A stretch of DNA of 64,000 bases, from positions 1-64,000 of the forward strand of contig JABIQM010000005.1 in the NCBI GenBank assembly GCA_018699415.1, written 5' to 3'. This DNA is from Acidimicrobiaceae bacterium. GTDB taxonomy: Bacteria; Actinomycetota; Acidimicrobiia; Acidimicrobiales; Aldehydirespiratoraceae. The number at the start of each line of letters is the position of its first letter. The stretch's first letter is position 1. The position numbers and the translations under genes are program-made. This document shows, piece after piece, positions 51,817 through 60,048 of this stretch. The notes beneath the pieces are model-generated. The model was not told the origin of the DNA. It worked only from the letters and a program-made list of their open reading frames with translations, and made no database searches.

Positions 51817-52127
51817 AGTTCGATACCCACGCCCGCGACTGGCGTCGCTCGGCTGATCTCGGGTCGACCGGCAAGAAGTCCGCCGATGGCCTCGCCAAAT
51901 GCCTTCATGTGGTTGGTGCTTCCGTGGGTTTCGAGAGCATCCGCGTCGGAGTAGAGCTCAGTGATCCATGCCACATTTTCGTGCTTTTTGTCCCAGCTCA
52001 ACACATACATCTCAACGCCCGGCTCGTTTGCCTCCACCCCAGAAAGCATGTCAGAAAAGGCTGTGGTGAACGCATCATTGGAGCCTTCCTGGACGGTGAG
52101 CTTGGCGACGATCGTGATCTTTGACAT
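51813..52127 (-). CDS. Antibiotic-biosynthesis monooxygenase (ABM) domain protein
   Basis: The 104-residue protein is a single ABM ferredoxin-like domain, as seen in small quinone/heme-type monooxygenases and stress proteins: KITIVAKLTVQEGSNDAF, EPGVEMYVLSWDK, VAWITELYSDADALETHGST, HMKAFGEAIG. Function is unknown. It is the first gene of the trp operon: the probable -10 TATCAT (52135-52140) is 7 nt before its ATG, and its TGA overlaps the CTG of trpC. It could have a role in tryptophan metabolism or simply serve translational coupling. Confidence 0.8.
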   Translation of the reverse strand: MSKITIVAKLTVQEGSNDAFTTAFSDMLSGVEANEPGVEMYVLSWDKKHENVAWITELYSDADALETHGSTNHMKAFGEAIGGLLAGRPEISRATPVAGVGIEL

Positions 52128-52140
52128 AGCCGTCATGATA
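52128..52140 (-). promoter_or_regulatory. Probable -10 element of the ABM-trpCFBA operon
   Basis: On the minus strand TATCAT (52135-52140) stands 7 nt before the ATG at 52127. This is the only promoter-like element seen for the trpCFBA genes; no leader peptide or attenuator is possible with a leaderless transcript. Confidence 0.5.
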
Positions 52141-52151
52141 CGCGACGACCG

Positions 52152-52694
52152 TCAAGGACGGCGATCTGAGCGTCGACTCACCCCAAGAGCGACGATCGGG
52201 GCAAGCAAGAAGAACAACCCGGCCACAACCATCGAGAAGATCCCCACGCCAACGAGTGCCGATATGCCAACCATGCTGCCCAAGACCACACTCCCAAATC
52301 CACAGACCAAAAGGCCTGGCGGCGCCATCACCAGCCAGCCAGGTAGACGAGTAGGGGTAATCGGCCGATCATCACGCTCGTCGAACAATGGTTCATCACC
52401 GTCGTCGACTGGCCGGAGGACCTCTTCTACGACAGGGGACTCAGCGAACGTCGGGCATGCCGCCCGTGAGCGGGCGCGGCGCATTCGTTCCCGGTCGTAC
52501 AGCGAACGCTCGTCAACGTCGCTCAGGACAGCCCATGCCGCGTTGATCGTCCGCATGGCATCCTCGGCGCCCTTGCGCTCCTCCGCATTACTCTGCACGT
52601 CAGGGTGAGCGCTCCGAGCAAGCGTTAGATAGTTGGCCCGGATCTCAGCCATCGATGCGTCCGGCGTCACCCCAAGTACCTCATAGTGGCCCAT
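52152..52694 (-). CDS. Membrane-anchored J-domain protein
   Basis: The 180-residue protein has an N-terminal J domain (about 1-67: HYEVLGVTPDASMAEIRANY, HPD at 30-32, YDRER) that would stimulate an Hsp70, an acidic linker, and two hydrophobic segments near residues 118-170. It lacks the Gly-rich and zinc-finger regions of DnaJ. It probably recruits DnaK to the membrane. The ATG at 52694 follows TACGAT by 6 nt. It is divergent from the response regulator. Confidence 0.85.
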   Translation of the reverse strand: MGHYEVLGVTPDASMAEIRANYLTLARSAHPDVQSNAEERKGAEDAMRTINAAWAVLSDVDERSLYDRERMRRARSRAACPTFAESPVVEEVLRPVDDGDEPLFDERDDRPITPTRLPGWLVMAPPGLLVCGFGSVVLGSMVGISALVGVGIFSMVVAGLFFLLAPIVALGVSRRSDRRP

Positions 52695-52706
52695 GTCGAG
52701 ATCGTA
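52695..52706 (-). promoter_or_regulatory. Probable -10 element of the J-domain gene
   Basis: On the minus strand TACGAT (52701-52706) stands 6 nt before the ATG at 52694. Confidence 0.45.
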
Positions 52707-52777
52707 GAGCCCTGTGTGCCGTTGTTCTGCAGGCCATCATGGTTTCATCACAACTGTCAGCCACCCTCGGACATGAC

Positions 52778-53497
52778 ATGAGCGCCACCACAAATGAACA
52801 GCCGACCGCCGCGGACACCGAAACCGTGGTCGTGATCGTCGAGGACGACCCCAACATCGCCGATCTCGTCGAGTTATATCTCCGCCGAGATGGGTTCCGT
52901 CCTTTTCAGGCTGGTAACGGCGAACGAGCACTAGAGGTGATCGCTGAGCGCCAGCCAAAGCTGATCCTGCTTGACATTGGTCTGCCGGGTGACCTTGATG
53001 GCCTCGACGTTTGCCGAGCGGTGCGGGCTACCTCCAACGTTCCGATCATTTTCCTTACCGCTCGCGACGACGAGGTTGATCGCGTGCTCGGCCTCGAACT
53101 GGGCGCCGATGACTACGTCACCAAACCCTTCTCCCCTCGTGAACTCGTCGCACGGGTAAAGGCGATTCTTCGCCGAGCCGATGGCTTGCCCGACCCAAGC
53201 ACTGCTCCCGCCATCGTCGACCTCGGAGCAGGCATCGTCATCAGCGACGCCCGTCGCGAAGTAACCGTCAACGGCGACTCCGTGGCGCTCGCCATGCGCG
53301 AGTTCGATCTTGCCATGTATCTGGCTGTACACCGAGGGCTCGCCCTTTCGCGCCGCCAGATCCTCGACGGCGTCTGGGGTGCTGACTGGATAGGTGATGA
53401 CCGCACGATCGATGTCCATGTTCGTCAGCTCCGCAAAAAGCTCGGTGATGGCCTCCGTTTGGAGACCGTCTGGGGTGTCGGCTACCGGCTCGACTGA
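52778..53497 (+). CDS. OmpR/PhoB-family response regulator
   Basis: The 239-residue regulator has a receiver domain with acidic residues 22-24 (VEDDPN), phospho-acceptor Asp66 (LILLDIGLPG) and Lys116 (VTKPFSP). A winged-helix output domain follows (MREFDLAMYLAVHRGL, DGVWGADW, DDRTIDVHVRQLRKKLGD). It is the partner of the kinase that starts at 53497 (TGATG overlap). The ATG at 52778 was preferred; another in-frame ATG at 52739 would add 13 residues. The stimulus is unknown. Confidence 0.9.
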   Translation: MSATTNEQPTAADTETVVVIVEDDPNIADLVELYLRRDGFRPFQAGNGERALEVIAERQPKLILLDIGLPGDLDGLDVCRAVRATSNVPIIFLTARDDEVDRVLGLELGADDYVTKPFSPRELVARVKAILRRADGLPDPSTAPAIVDLGAGIVISDARREVTVNGDSVALAMREFDLAMYLAVHRGLALSRRQILDGVWGADWIGDDRTIDVHVRQLRKKLGDGLRLETVWGVGYRLD

Positions 53498-54864
53498 TGA
53501 CCCGTCGTCTCGGAATCACCATTGTCGGGATGGTCATTGCTGCCCTCGTACTAGCCGGAGTCGGCACGCTGGCGCTAGCCGGAGTTAGTGACCGTGAGGC
53601 CGCGGAGCAAGAGCTGATCGAACAATCTGAGGCCTTGAGCGCGCTACTTCGCGAGCTGACGTTTACTACTCCCGCAGATGCTGGACGCGGTAACGTCCGG
53701 CAACGCCTGCGTGACGTAGCTCGCACCATCAGCGTCGAAGGCATCGGGATCGTGATCCTTCCGCGATCTGGCGGTGCGCCCCTCGGAGGCTTACCCGTCG
53801 GCCTCGAAGCCGAAGATTTCGACCTGGAGGCGATCCGCCGAGGCGAGACCATCAGCGGTGCCAAGGATACCCTGATCTGGGCGGCCGCTAGTTCGGTCAA
53901 CCAAGCGGGCGTGTCTCAGATGTTGGTGCTCACGCGTGAACGTGACCCGATTTTCCTTCCCATCTTTCGTTGGTGGGCTCTCGCCTCGATCATCACCGTG
54001 GGCCTGGCCGTCGCTCTCACATTGCGCCTGAGCCGTCGCCTCACAGCACCGATCAGAGACACAGCAAATACCGCTAGTCGTATTGCCGCCGGCGACCTGA
54101 GCGCACGCGCCAAACCTTCCTCTCGTGCAGGCGACGAGGTCGAGCAGCTCATTGAGTCGATCAACACCATGGCCTCCACGCTGGATCGCTCCCGTGCACT
54201 TGAACGGCAGTTCCTCCTCTCGGTCAGCCACGATCTACGCACGCCGCTCACGTCCATTCGCGGCTATGGCGAAGCCCTCGCCGACGGAGCCGTCGACGAC
54301 GCCGTCTACGTCGGCACGATCATCGAGGGTGAGGCGAAACGGTTGGAGCGTCTTGTTGGCGATCTGCTGCTCCTCGCCCGCCTGGAAAGCACCGGGTTCG
54401 AGTACCACCTCGCAACCGTTGACCTTCCCCCGTTAGTAGAGGCTGCCACCACAGGCGTGCGCCACGAGGCTGAGCAGCGCAGCGTGGCCATAACCGTTCG
54501 AACACCGGACGAGCCCACCAGAATTCGAGCGGACCCAGATCGATACTCTCAAGTCATCGGCAATCTTGTCGGCAACGCCCTTCGGTTCGCCAGCGAGACA
54601 GTGCTCGTCACGGTTTGGGCGGCGGACGGATGGATTCACCTATCCGTTGCTGACGACGGCCCCGGAATCAGCGAAGCCGATCTCCCACACGTCTTCGAAC
54701 GGCTCTACGTGGCCAAGAACAATCCCGCGACCAAAGAATCCGGCAGCGGTCTTGGCCTCGCGATCGTGCGCGAACTCACCGAGGGCATGGGAGGCTTGGT
54801 AGTGGCTCGGCGCTCCTCGTTTGGTGGTGCCGAGTTCGTGGTCAGCTTTCCACCGGCTTCGTAA
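53497..54864 (+). CDS. Sensor histidine kinase
   Basis: The 455-residue kinase has membrane helices near residues 8-30 and 150-172 flanking an extracytoplasmic sensor of about 120 residues. HAMP follows (about 173-225), then the dimerisation helix with the phospho-His in SVSHDLRTPLTSIRGY, and the ATPase domain with N-box GNLVGNALRFA, G1 DDGPGIS, F-box FERLY and G2 GSGLGLAI. It is cognate to the OmpR-type regulator just upstream. Its 3' end overlaps the convergent ygfZ-like gene by 23 bp. Confidence 0.92.
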   Translation: MTRRLGITIVGMVIAALVLAGVGTLALAGVSDREAAEQELIEQSEALSALLRELTFTTPADAGRGNVRQRLRDVARTISVEGIGIVILPRSGGAPLGGLPVGLEAEDFDLEAIRRGETISGAKDTLIWAAASSVNQAGVSQMLVLTRERDPIFLPIFRWWALASIITVGLAVALTLRLSRRLTAPIRDTANTASRIAAGDLSARAKPSSRAGDEVEQLIESINTMASTLDRSRALERQFLLSVSHDLRTPLTSIRGYGEALADGAVDDAVYVGTIIEGEAKRLERLVGDLLLLARLESTGFEYHLATVDLPPLVEAATTGVRHEAEQRSVAITVRTPDEPTRIRADPDRYSQVIGNLVGNALRFASETVLVTVWAADGWIHLSVADDGPGISEADLPHVFERLYVAKNNPATKESGSGLGLAIVRELTEGMGGLVVARRSSFGGAEFVVSFPPAS

Positions 54865-55534
54865 TCACCGCGCTGGTGACTCCGACCGAGACGGCATCGC
54901 CAAGTTGAACCTTCCGCATCACGGTCGCCAAACCAACATCCCCAGCGGTTGAGGTGACCTCACCGACAGTTGCACCGTCAACAGTAACTGAATCGCCGAC
55001 TGCGATCGGTCCCTCGGCGACCAACACTCTGATAGGTCGTGGCACGTTGCCACCTCGACTATCAATACGCGCCACCAGTTCCTGGCCCGTGTAGCAGCCC
55101 TTGGTGAAACTTACGGCGAGTTCGATCATCCGCTGTCCGGCTTCTCCGGGAATGGTGTCGTCGGTGAGTTCAGCGCCCATGCGAGGCATGCCAGCAAGGA
55201 TGCGCTGACGTTCATCGTTGGGATCTTCGGTGCCTGGCCACTCCATCGGTACAGGAATTCTGACCTCGGACTCTTCAAAGGTCACAGCAGTCCGGAGCAC
55301 AAAGCGTCGCAGCCGAGCAAGGAGCGCCTCAGCATGTCCGCCATCAACATCGAGCAAAAAGTCATCCGCACCCACGCGATGAATACGGAAGAGGGCCACC
55401 ATCTTGCCGGTGGGGTGCAGGACAAGAGACCATGCGGTGTCACCCTCGGCCAAGGCATCAACATCCTGGGAGATCTGACCCTGCAAGTAGCTGGCAGCAT
55501 CGCTGCCCGTAACGGTGATCGTGTCGCGTTTCAT
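54842..55534 (-). CDS. ygfZ: YgfZ/GcvT-type folate-binding protein
   Basis: YgfZ-type proteins are tetrahydrofolate-dependent factors in iron-sulfur-enzyme maintenance. The 230-residue protein is shorter than E. coli YgfZ (about 326), as is common in actinobacteria. It keeps the diagnostic KGCYTGQE motif (with its Cys) and the N-terminal ASYLQGQISQDVDAL. It is translationally coupled to trpE (ATGA overlap), an odd partner unless both are simply carried by the hisI promoter. Confidence 0.88.
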   Translation of the reverse strand: MKRDTITVTGSDAASYLQGQISQDVDALAEGDTAWSLVLHPTGKMVALFRIHRVGADDFLLDVDGGHAEALLARLRRFVLRTAVTFEESEVRIPVPMEWPGTEDPNDERQRILAGMPRMGAELTDDTIPGEAGQRMIELAVSFTKGCYTGQELVARIDSRGGNVPRPIRVLVAEGPIAVGDSVTVDGATVGEVTSTAGDVGLATVMRKVQLGDAVSVGVTSAVITKPVES

Positions 55535-57051
55535 AAGTCCTTGGCTGCCTTACGGGCAGCGGTCATGCGTCTCGCTGCGGGAACCGCCGCCAACAGCGCT
55601 TTCGCCTTGTTCTGACATTCCAGGTGTTCATCTTCAGCCACAGAGTCAGCCACAATGCCTGCACCGGCCTGGACCGACGCACGATTGCCAGAAATGAGCA
55701 TCGTACGAATCGTGATGGCCGTATCGATGTTGCCAGAGAAGTCGAGATAGCCGACCACCCCGCCGTAGGGACCACGTTTCACGGGTTCGAGTTCGTCGAT
55801 GATCTCCATCGCACGAACCTTCGGAGCGCCAGAGAGCGTGCCTGCGGGCAATGTCGCCCGAAGTACATCGATCACTGTGCGTCCCTCTGCGAGGGCGCCT
55901 GAGACCTGTGAGGTCATGTGCATGACGTGGCTGTACCGCTCGAGCGTCATCATTTCGTCGATTTGCAGCGAGCCGAACTCAACAACGCGACCGACATCGT
56001 TGCGGGCGAGGTCGACCAACATGATGTGCTCGGCGACCTCCTTTGGATGTTCGATGAGTTCGGCCGCCATACGGCGGTCATGCTCCTCGGTGGCACCACG
56101 CTTGCGAGTGCCCGCTATCGGGCGAGAGATCACGCGGTTGCCGAGCAACTGCACGAGAGGCTCAGGCGATCCACCGACAACCTCAAGATCGGCGTGGCGC
56201 AGGAAGTACATGTGCGGACTTGGGTTGACCTGTCGCAACACGCGGTACATGTCGAAAGCATCGGCGTTCAGTTCGAGATCAAAGCGCTGTGAAAGCACCA
56301 CCTGGAAGACGTCACCAGCAAAGATGTGCTCGCGGGCTGCCTCGACGGCCGCACAATACAGATCCTTAGCCATTGACGATGTGACCTCCGGGAGCTCATC
56401 ATCGGGATCGGGTGGTGTCATCAGTGGTTCGTCGATCGTGCGACTCCCGGCCGCAGCAAGGTCCTTGAGCTGCCCAATGGCCTGCTCGTAGGCGGTATCA
56501 AGATCATTGCTGCTCATGGATTCGCCCACGAACACGTTGGTGATCAGCGTGACCCGCTGGCGCCAATGGTCATAGACGGCAAGCTCCCCGATCAGAGAAA
56601 TCACTGCATCCGGATTGCCGAGATCGTCCTTGGGGACATTCGGCAGATGCTCGACCTCACGGACGACGTCGTAGCCCAAATACCCCATCAGACCGCCATG
56701 CATCGGTGGCAAACCGTCGATCTCTGGGGCGCGATAGTGGGCAAGCAGCACTTCAAGAGCAGCGAGCATGCCCTGGTCGGTAGGAACGTCGATTCTGAGG
56801 TCGCCGCGGATGGTCAGATTCATCCCATGTGCCACCATCGTGGCTTGCGGATTGCGACCAATGAACGACCAGCGACTCCAACGATCACCGTTGTCCACGG
56901 ATTCGAGCAGGAAGCCCTCGTCGTCACCCACAACTCGGGCGAAGGCGGCGACGGGCGTTGTCAGGTCGGCCAGGACCTCCGACCACACGGGCACAACCGT
57001 GTGGCTTTGTGCGAGTTCCTTGAACTCGTCGAGCGAGGGGCGGACCTGCAT
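55531..57051 (-). CDS. trpE: Anthranilate synthase component I
   Basis: TrpE makes anthranilate from chorismate with ammonia from TrpG. The 506-residue protein has the feedback-inhibition motif in FLLESVDNGDRWSRWSF (LLES), then HIFAGDVFQVVLSQRF, NPSPHMYFLR, ISRPIAGTRKRGATEEHD, LPAGTLSGAPKVRAMEII, and QAGAGIVADS. The ATG at 57051 lies 4 nt after the hisI stop; an earlier ATG at 57156 would overlap hisI. No trpG or trpD is in the window. Confidence 0.95.
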   Translation of the reverse strand: MQVRPSLDEFKELAQSHTVVPVWSEVLADLTTPVAAFARVVGDDEGFLLESVDNGDRWSRWSFIGRNPQATMVAHGMNLTIRGDLRIDVPTDQGMLAALEVLLAHYRAPEIDGLPPMHGGLMGYLGYDVVREVEHLPNVPKDDLGNPDAVISLIGELAVYDHWRQRVTLITNVFVGESMSSNDLDTAYEQAIGQLKDLAAAGSRTIDEPLMTPPDPDDELPEVTSSMAKDLYCAAVEAAREHIFAGDVFQVVLSQRFDLELNADAFDMYRVLRQVNPSPHMYFLRHADLEVVGGSPEPLVQLLGNRVISRPIAGTRKRGATEEHDRRMAAELIEHPKEVAEHIMLVDLARNDVGRVVEFGSLQIDEMMTLERYSHVMHMTSQVSGALAEGRTVIDVLRATLPAGTLSGAPKVRAMEIIDELEPVKRGPYGGVVGYLDFSGNIDTAITIRTMLISGNRASVQAGAGIVADSVAEDEHLECQNKAKALLAAVPAARRMTAARKAAKDL

Positions 57052-57055
57052 ATAT

Positions 57056-57463
57056 TCAGCCGAACCGAAGCGTTTCGGGATCGGTGACAGTTCGGTAATA
57101 GCAGGTCTGACGAGCGGTGCCAGAGTCGTCCTTGGTGTGGCAAACCCCTGAGCCACCTTTACGGACCCGGTAGAGGAGGCTGTTCTGCTCGCAGTTCACC
57201 GCGACGTCGATGACCTCGAGCACGTCGCCCGAAGTGGCCCCCTTGTGCCAGATCGTCTCACGTGACGTGCTGTACAGGACGGCTGAGCCGCAATCGAGCG
57301 TCTTTCGATACGCCTCTTCATTGGCATAACCGATGAAGAGCACCTCTCCAGAGTCAGCGTCTTGGAGCACAACCGGCACAACCTGATGCCCGGCCCGGCC
57401 AATTTTGACCACCTTGTCGAAATCTAGTTGGGCGTAGAGACTTTCTTCGAGGGCAACACTCAT
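57056..57463 (-). CDS. hisI: Phosphoribosyl-AMP cyclohydrolase
   Basis: HisI hydrolyses PR-AMP in histidine synthesis, using zinc. The 135-residue protein has IGYANEEAYRKTL, YSTSRETIWHKGATSG, VNCEQNSLLYRV and the zinc-binding Cys/His segments (VCHTKDDSG... CYYR). It is HisI only, not fused to HisE. It lies apart from hisD-C-B-H-A-F and heads a transcript with trpE and ygfZ. TAGGCT is 7 nt before the ATG. Confidence 0.93.
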   Translation of the reverse strand: MSVALEESLYAQLDFDKVVKIGRAGHQVVPVVLQDADSGEVLFIGYANEEAYRKTLDCGSAVLYSTSRETIWHKGATSGDVLEVIDVAVNCEQNSLLYRVRKGGSGVCHTKDDSGTARQTCYYRTVTDPETLRFG

Positions 57464-57476
57464 GACAACGAGCCTA
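57464..57476 (-). promoter_or_regulatory. Probable -10 element of hisI-trpE-ygfZ
   Basis: On the minus strand TAGGCT (57471-57476) stands 7 nt before the hisI ATG at 57463. Confidence 0.5.
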
Positions 57477-57535
57477 CGCGTTCACCCTTAGGGTTCGACG
57501 GGCGACTATCGAGCGCTATGGCCGCGTCGATCAAC

Positions 57536-57895
57536 TCAGAGGTAGAGCCCGGTGGAGCCTTCATCGAGACGTTCTGCTGCGACAGCGTGAACGTCGCGCT
57601 CCCGCAGAATGATGTAGTCGGTGCCTCGGACCTCTACCTCATAGCGATCGTCAGGGTTGAAGAGCACTTGGTCGCCCGGTTCCATGCTGCGAACGTTGGG
57701 ACCCGCGGCAACAACTTCGGCCCACGTGAGGCGCTTGCCGACCTGGGCGGTAGCCGGAATCAGAATTCCTCCCGAACTGCGACGCTCACCTTCGGCGTCG
57801 CCGTGCCGCACCAGGATGCGGTCGTTGAGCATCTTTACAGGAAGGCGCTCATCGGTGGTAAGGCCGTTGCGCTTCGTGGTCTTCTCGCTCGTCAC
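57536..57895 (-). CDS. GroES-like co-chaperonin family protein
   Basis: The 119-residue protein matches GroES along its core: LPVKMLNDRILVR at the start, the mobile-loop region GERRSSGGILIPATA with the hydrophobic tripeptide ILI, EVVAAGPN, GDQVLFNPDDRYEVEV, and YIILRERDVHAV. It has about 17 extra residues at each end compared with classical GroES (about 97). No groL is adjacent, so it may be a second, divergent co-chaperonin. The start is GTG at 57895, with TAGCGT 8 nt upstream. Confidence 0.82.
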   Translation of the reverse strand: MTSEKTTKRNGLTTDERLPVKMLNDRILVRHGDAEGERRSSGGILIPATAQVGKRLTWAEVVAAGPNVRSMEPGDQVLFNPDDRYEVEVRGTDYIILRERDVHAVAAERLDEGSTGLYL

Positions 57896-57903
57896 GGTGC
57901 CCA

Positions 57904-57919
57904 ACGCTACAGGTAGGGT
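57904..57919. promoter_or_regulatory. Back-to-back -10 elements of two divergent genes
   Basis: TAGCGT on the minus strand (57904-57909) serves the GroES-like gene and TAGGGT on the plus strand (57914-57919) serves the hydrolase at 57926. The two hexamers are only 4 bp apart, so two polymerases cannot bind at once. Confidence 0.45.
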
Positions 57920-57925
57920 CGGGTC

Positions 57926-58540
57926 ATGGGACCGGCGCGCGTGACGACGCACCAATTCGCCTCCAGTGACGGAACCATCCTGGAAGCCGACGTGTTGATA
58001 CCCGAAACACGGGTTGCGAATGCTGTGGTCTGCCATCCCCATCCCCTCTATGGCGGGAACCGGAACGATGCCGTAGTGACGGCACTTTGTCAGGCACTCG
58101 TTGAGGCTGATCACGAGGTGGTTCGTTTTGACTTTCGTGGTGCGGGCGGTTCAGCCGGAAGTTACGGCGGTGGATCCGCCGAGCGGGAAGATCTGCTCGC
58201 AGCAATCGATCAACTAAGCGATCCGTTGCGTCCGTTGGTACTCGCTGGCTACAGCTTCGGCGCTGACATTGCCCTGACGGTGGCTCCTGACGTCCTGCAA
58301 CAGTGGCTCGTCGTAGCACCAGTGCTCCAGGTGTTCGACTCGTTCGTAGCTGCTTCTCACGAACAGGCGAAGCGGATGATCGTCGGCGCCCACGATCAGT
58401 TCCAACCCGCACAAAACCTTTCGGCGATCACCAAAACTTGGGTGAATACCCAAGTCGCGACCATCGAGGCCGCCGATCATTTCTTCCGGGCATCGCTTGG
58501 GAGCGTTTCAGAACTCGCCATCAACCTACTGCTCGACTGA
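57926..58540 (+). CDS. Alpha/beta hydrolase (dienelactone-hydrolase-like)
   Basis: The 204-residue hydrolase belongs to the small COG2945-type group. HPHPLYGGNRND marks the oxyanion region, GYSFGAD is the nucleophile elbow with Ser, VGAHDQFQP carries the acid, and ADHFF the His. The substrate is unknown. It lies alone on the plus strand inside the his/trp region and converges on hisF with 3 bp between stops. TAGGGT is 6 nt before its ATG. Confidence 0.85.
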   Translation: MGPARVTTHQFASSDGTILEADVLIPETRVANAVVCHPHPLYGGNRNDAVVTALCQALVEADHEVVRFDFRGAGGSAGSYGGGSAEREDLLAAIDQLSDPLRPLVLAGYSFGADIALTVAPDVLQQWLVVAPVLQVFDSFVAASHEQAKRMIVGAHDQFQPAQNLSAITKTWVNTQVATIEAADHFFRASLGSVSELAINLLLD

Positions 58541-58543
58541 GTA

Positions 58544-59320
58544 TCACTCCGGTGGTCGAACCCTCACTCCGGCCGCCAGCATTCGTTCCTTGGCATCGGC
58601 CACGGTGTGTTCACCAAAGTGGAAAATACTGGCAGCAAGGACCGCGTCGGCATGGCCCTCGGTGACCCCCTCAACCAGATGATCGAGTGTGCCCACTCCC
58701 CCGCTGGCGATAACCGGGATCGGCACCGAGTCGGAGACCGAACGGGTGAGTGACAGATCAAAGCCGTCCTTCGTGCCATCACGATCCATTGAGGTGAGCA
58801 GAATCTCGCCTGCTCCCAGACGAGCGACTTCCTTGGCCCACACGACGGCGTCAATCCCGGTCCGGATACGGCCGCCGTGGGTGTAGACCTCGAAGCCACT
58901 CTTGGCGTCTTCGCTGCGACGTCCGTCAATCGCCACCACACAGCACTGGGCACCAAATTCGCGGCTGATCTCGGCCACTAACTCAGGGCGCTTCACGGCT
59001 GCTGTGTTGATGCTTACCTTGTCGGCGCCGGCCATCAGCAAACGCCGGGCATCGCCGACTGAGCGAATGCCACCCCCGATTGTGAACGGAATGAAGACTT
59101 GCTCGGCCACGGCGCGAGCCATCTCGACAGTAGTTTCACGTTGGTCCGACGATGCAGTGATATCGAGGAACACCAACTCATCGGCACCCTGCTCGTCGTA
59201 GCGGGCGGCCAACTCCACAGGATCACCGGCGTCGCGAATATCGACGAAGTTCACGCCTTTCACAACTCGGCCGCCATCAACGTCGAGACACGGGATCACG
59301 CGGATCGCAGGAACGGTCAT
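58544..59320 (-). CDS. hisF: Imidazole glycerol phosphate synthase subunit HisF
   Basis: HisF is the cyclase barrel that, with HisH, makes IGP and AICAR. The 258-residue protein has [19 protein letters not shown] with the catalytic Asp, [38 protein letters not shown] with the second Asp, and [12 protein letters not shown]. It is coupled to hisA by a 4-nt overlap and is the last gene of the his operon. Confidence 0.96.
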   Translation of the reverse strand: MTVPAIRVIPCLDVDGGRVVKGVNFVDIRDAGDPVELAARYDEQGADELVFLDITASSDQRETTVEMARAVAEQVFIPFTIGGGIRSVGDARRLLMAGADKVSINTAAVKRPELVAEISREFGAQCCVVAIDGRRSEDAKSGFEVYTHGGRIRTGIDAVVWAKEVARLGAGEILLTSMDRDGTKDGFDLSLTRSVSDSVPIPVIASGGVGTLDHLVEGVTEGHADAVLAASIFHFGEHTVADAKERMLAAGVRVRPPE

Positions 59321-60048
59321 ACGCCACCGCGCAGCAACGCAACAGCCTCTGCCACCGCGACATGGCCTTCGTAGATGGCCTTGCCGGCGATGACACCGGC
59401 CAGGCGTCGGCCGTCGACTTCGATCCCGGCGAGAGTAACAAGATCGACAAGTGTGCCCACGCCACCCGAGGCGACGACGTCAACCTGTGTGGCGCCGAGC
59501 ATTTCGATGAGGCCAACGACGTCCGGCCCTTCTAGTGTGCCGTCGCGAGAGATATCGGTGACAACAAATGCATCGACGCCAGCACCGGCGAAGGTCCGTG
59601 CGACATCAAGCACAGTGCGGCCCGAGCCAACAAGCCAGCCGTCGGTGGTGACTTCCCCGCTCTTGGCGTCGAGACCAACCGCGACCCGGTGGTCACGGGC
59701 AAGGGTCCGTACAAGGTCAGGATCCGTAAGCGCCGCGGTGCCGATCACGACACGTTCGACCCCGGCGTCAAACAAAATCGACGCCGCCTCGATCGAACGG
59801 ATGCCGCCGCCCGTTTGAATGGGCACGTCGACCGCCTCCGCAATGGCGGCCACGACATCACGGTTTTCGGGGATCCCCGTGCGGGCCGCATCCAGGTCAA
59901 CCACATGGATCCAACCGGCTCCAGCTTCGGCAAACGCGACGGCTTGGGCCACGGGATCGTCGCTATAGACGGTCTCCTGCGCGTAGTCGCCCTGAAGGAG
60001 ACGAACACAGCGTCCGCCCCGAACATCGATTGCGGGAAATAGTTCCAT
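59317..60048 (-). CDS. hisA: ProFAR isomerase HisA
   Basis: HisA is the barrel isomerase before HisF. The 243-residue protein has [19 protein letters not shown] with the catalytic Asp, [27 protein letters not shown] with the second Asp, and [12 protein letters not shown]. In actinobacteria this gene is often the bifunctional PriA; a separate trpF exists at 50334, which points to HisA only. The ATG at 60048 overlaps the hisH stop by 1 nt. Confidence 0.94.
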   Translation of the reverse strand: MELFPAIDVRGGRCVRLLQGDYAQETVYSDDPVAQAVAFAEAGAGWIHVVDLDAARTGIPENRDVVAAIAEAVDVPIQTGGGIRSIEAASILFDAGVERVVIGTAALTDPDLVRTLARDHRVAVGLDAKSGEVTTDGWLVGSGRTVLDVARTFAGAGVDAFVVTDISRDGTLEGPDVVGLIEMLGATQVDVVASGGVGTLVDLVTLAGIEVDGRRLAGVIAGKAIYEGHVAVAEAVALLRGGV

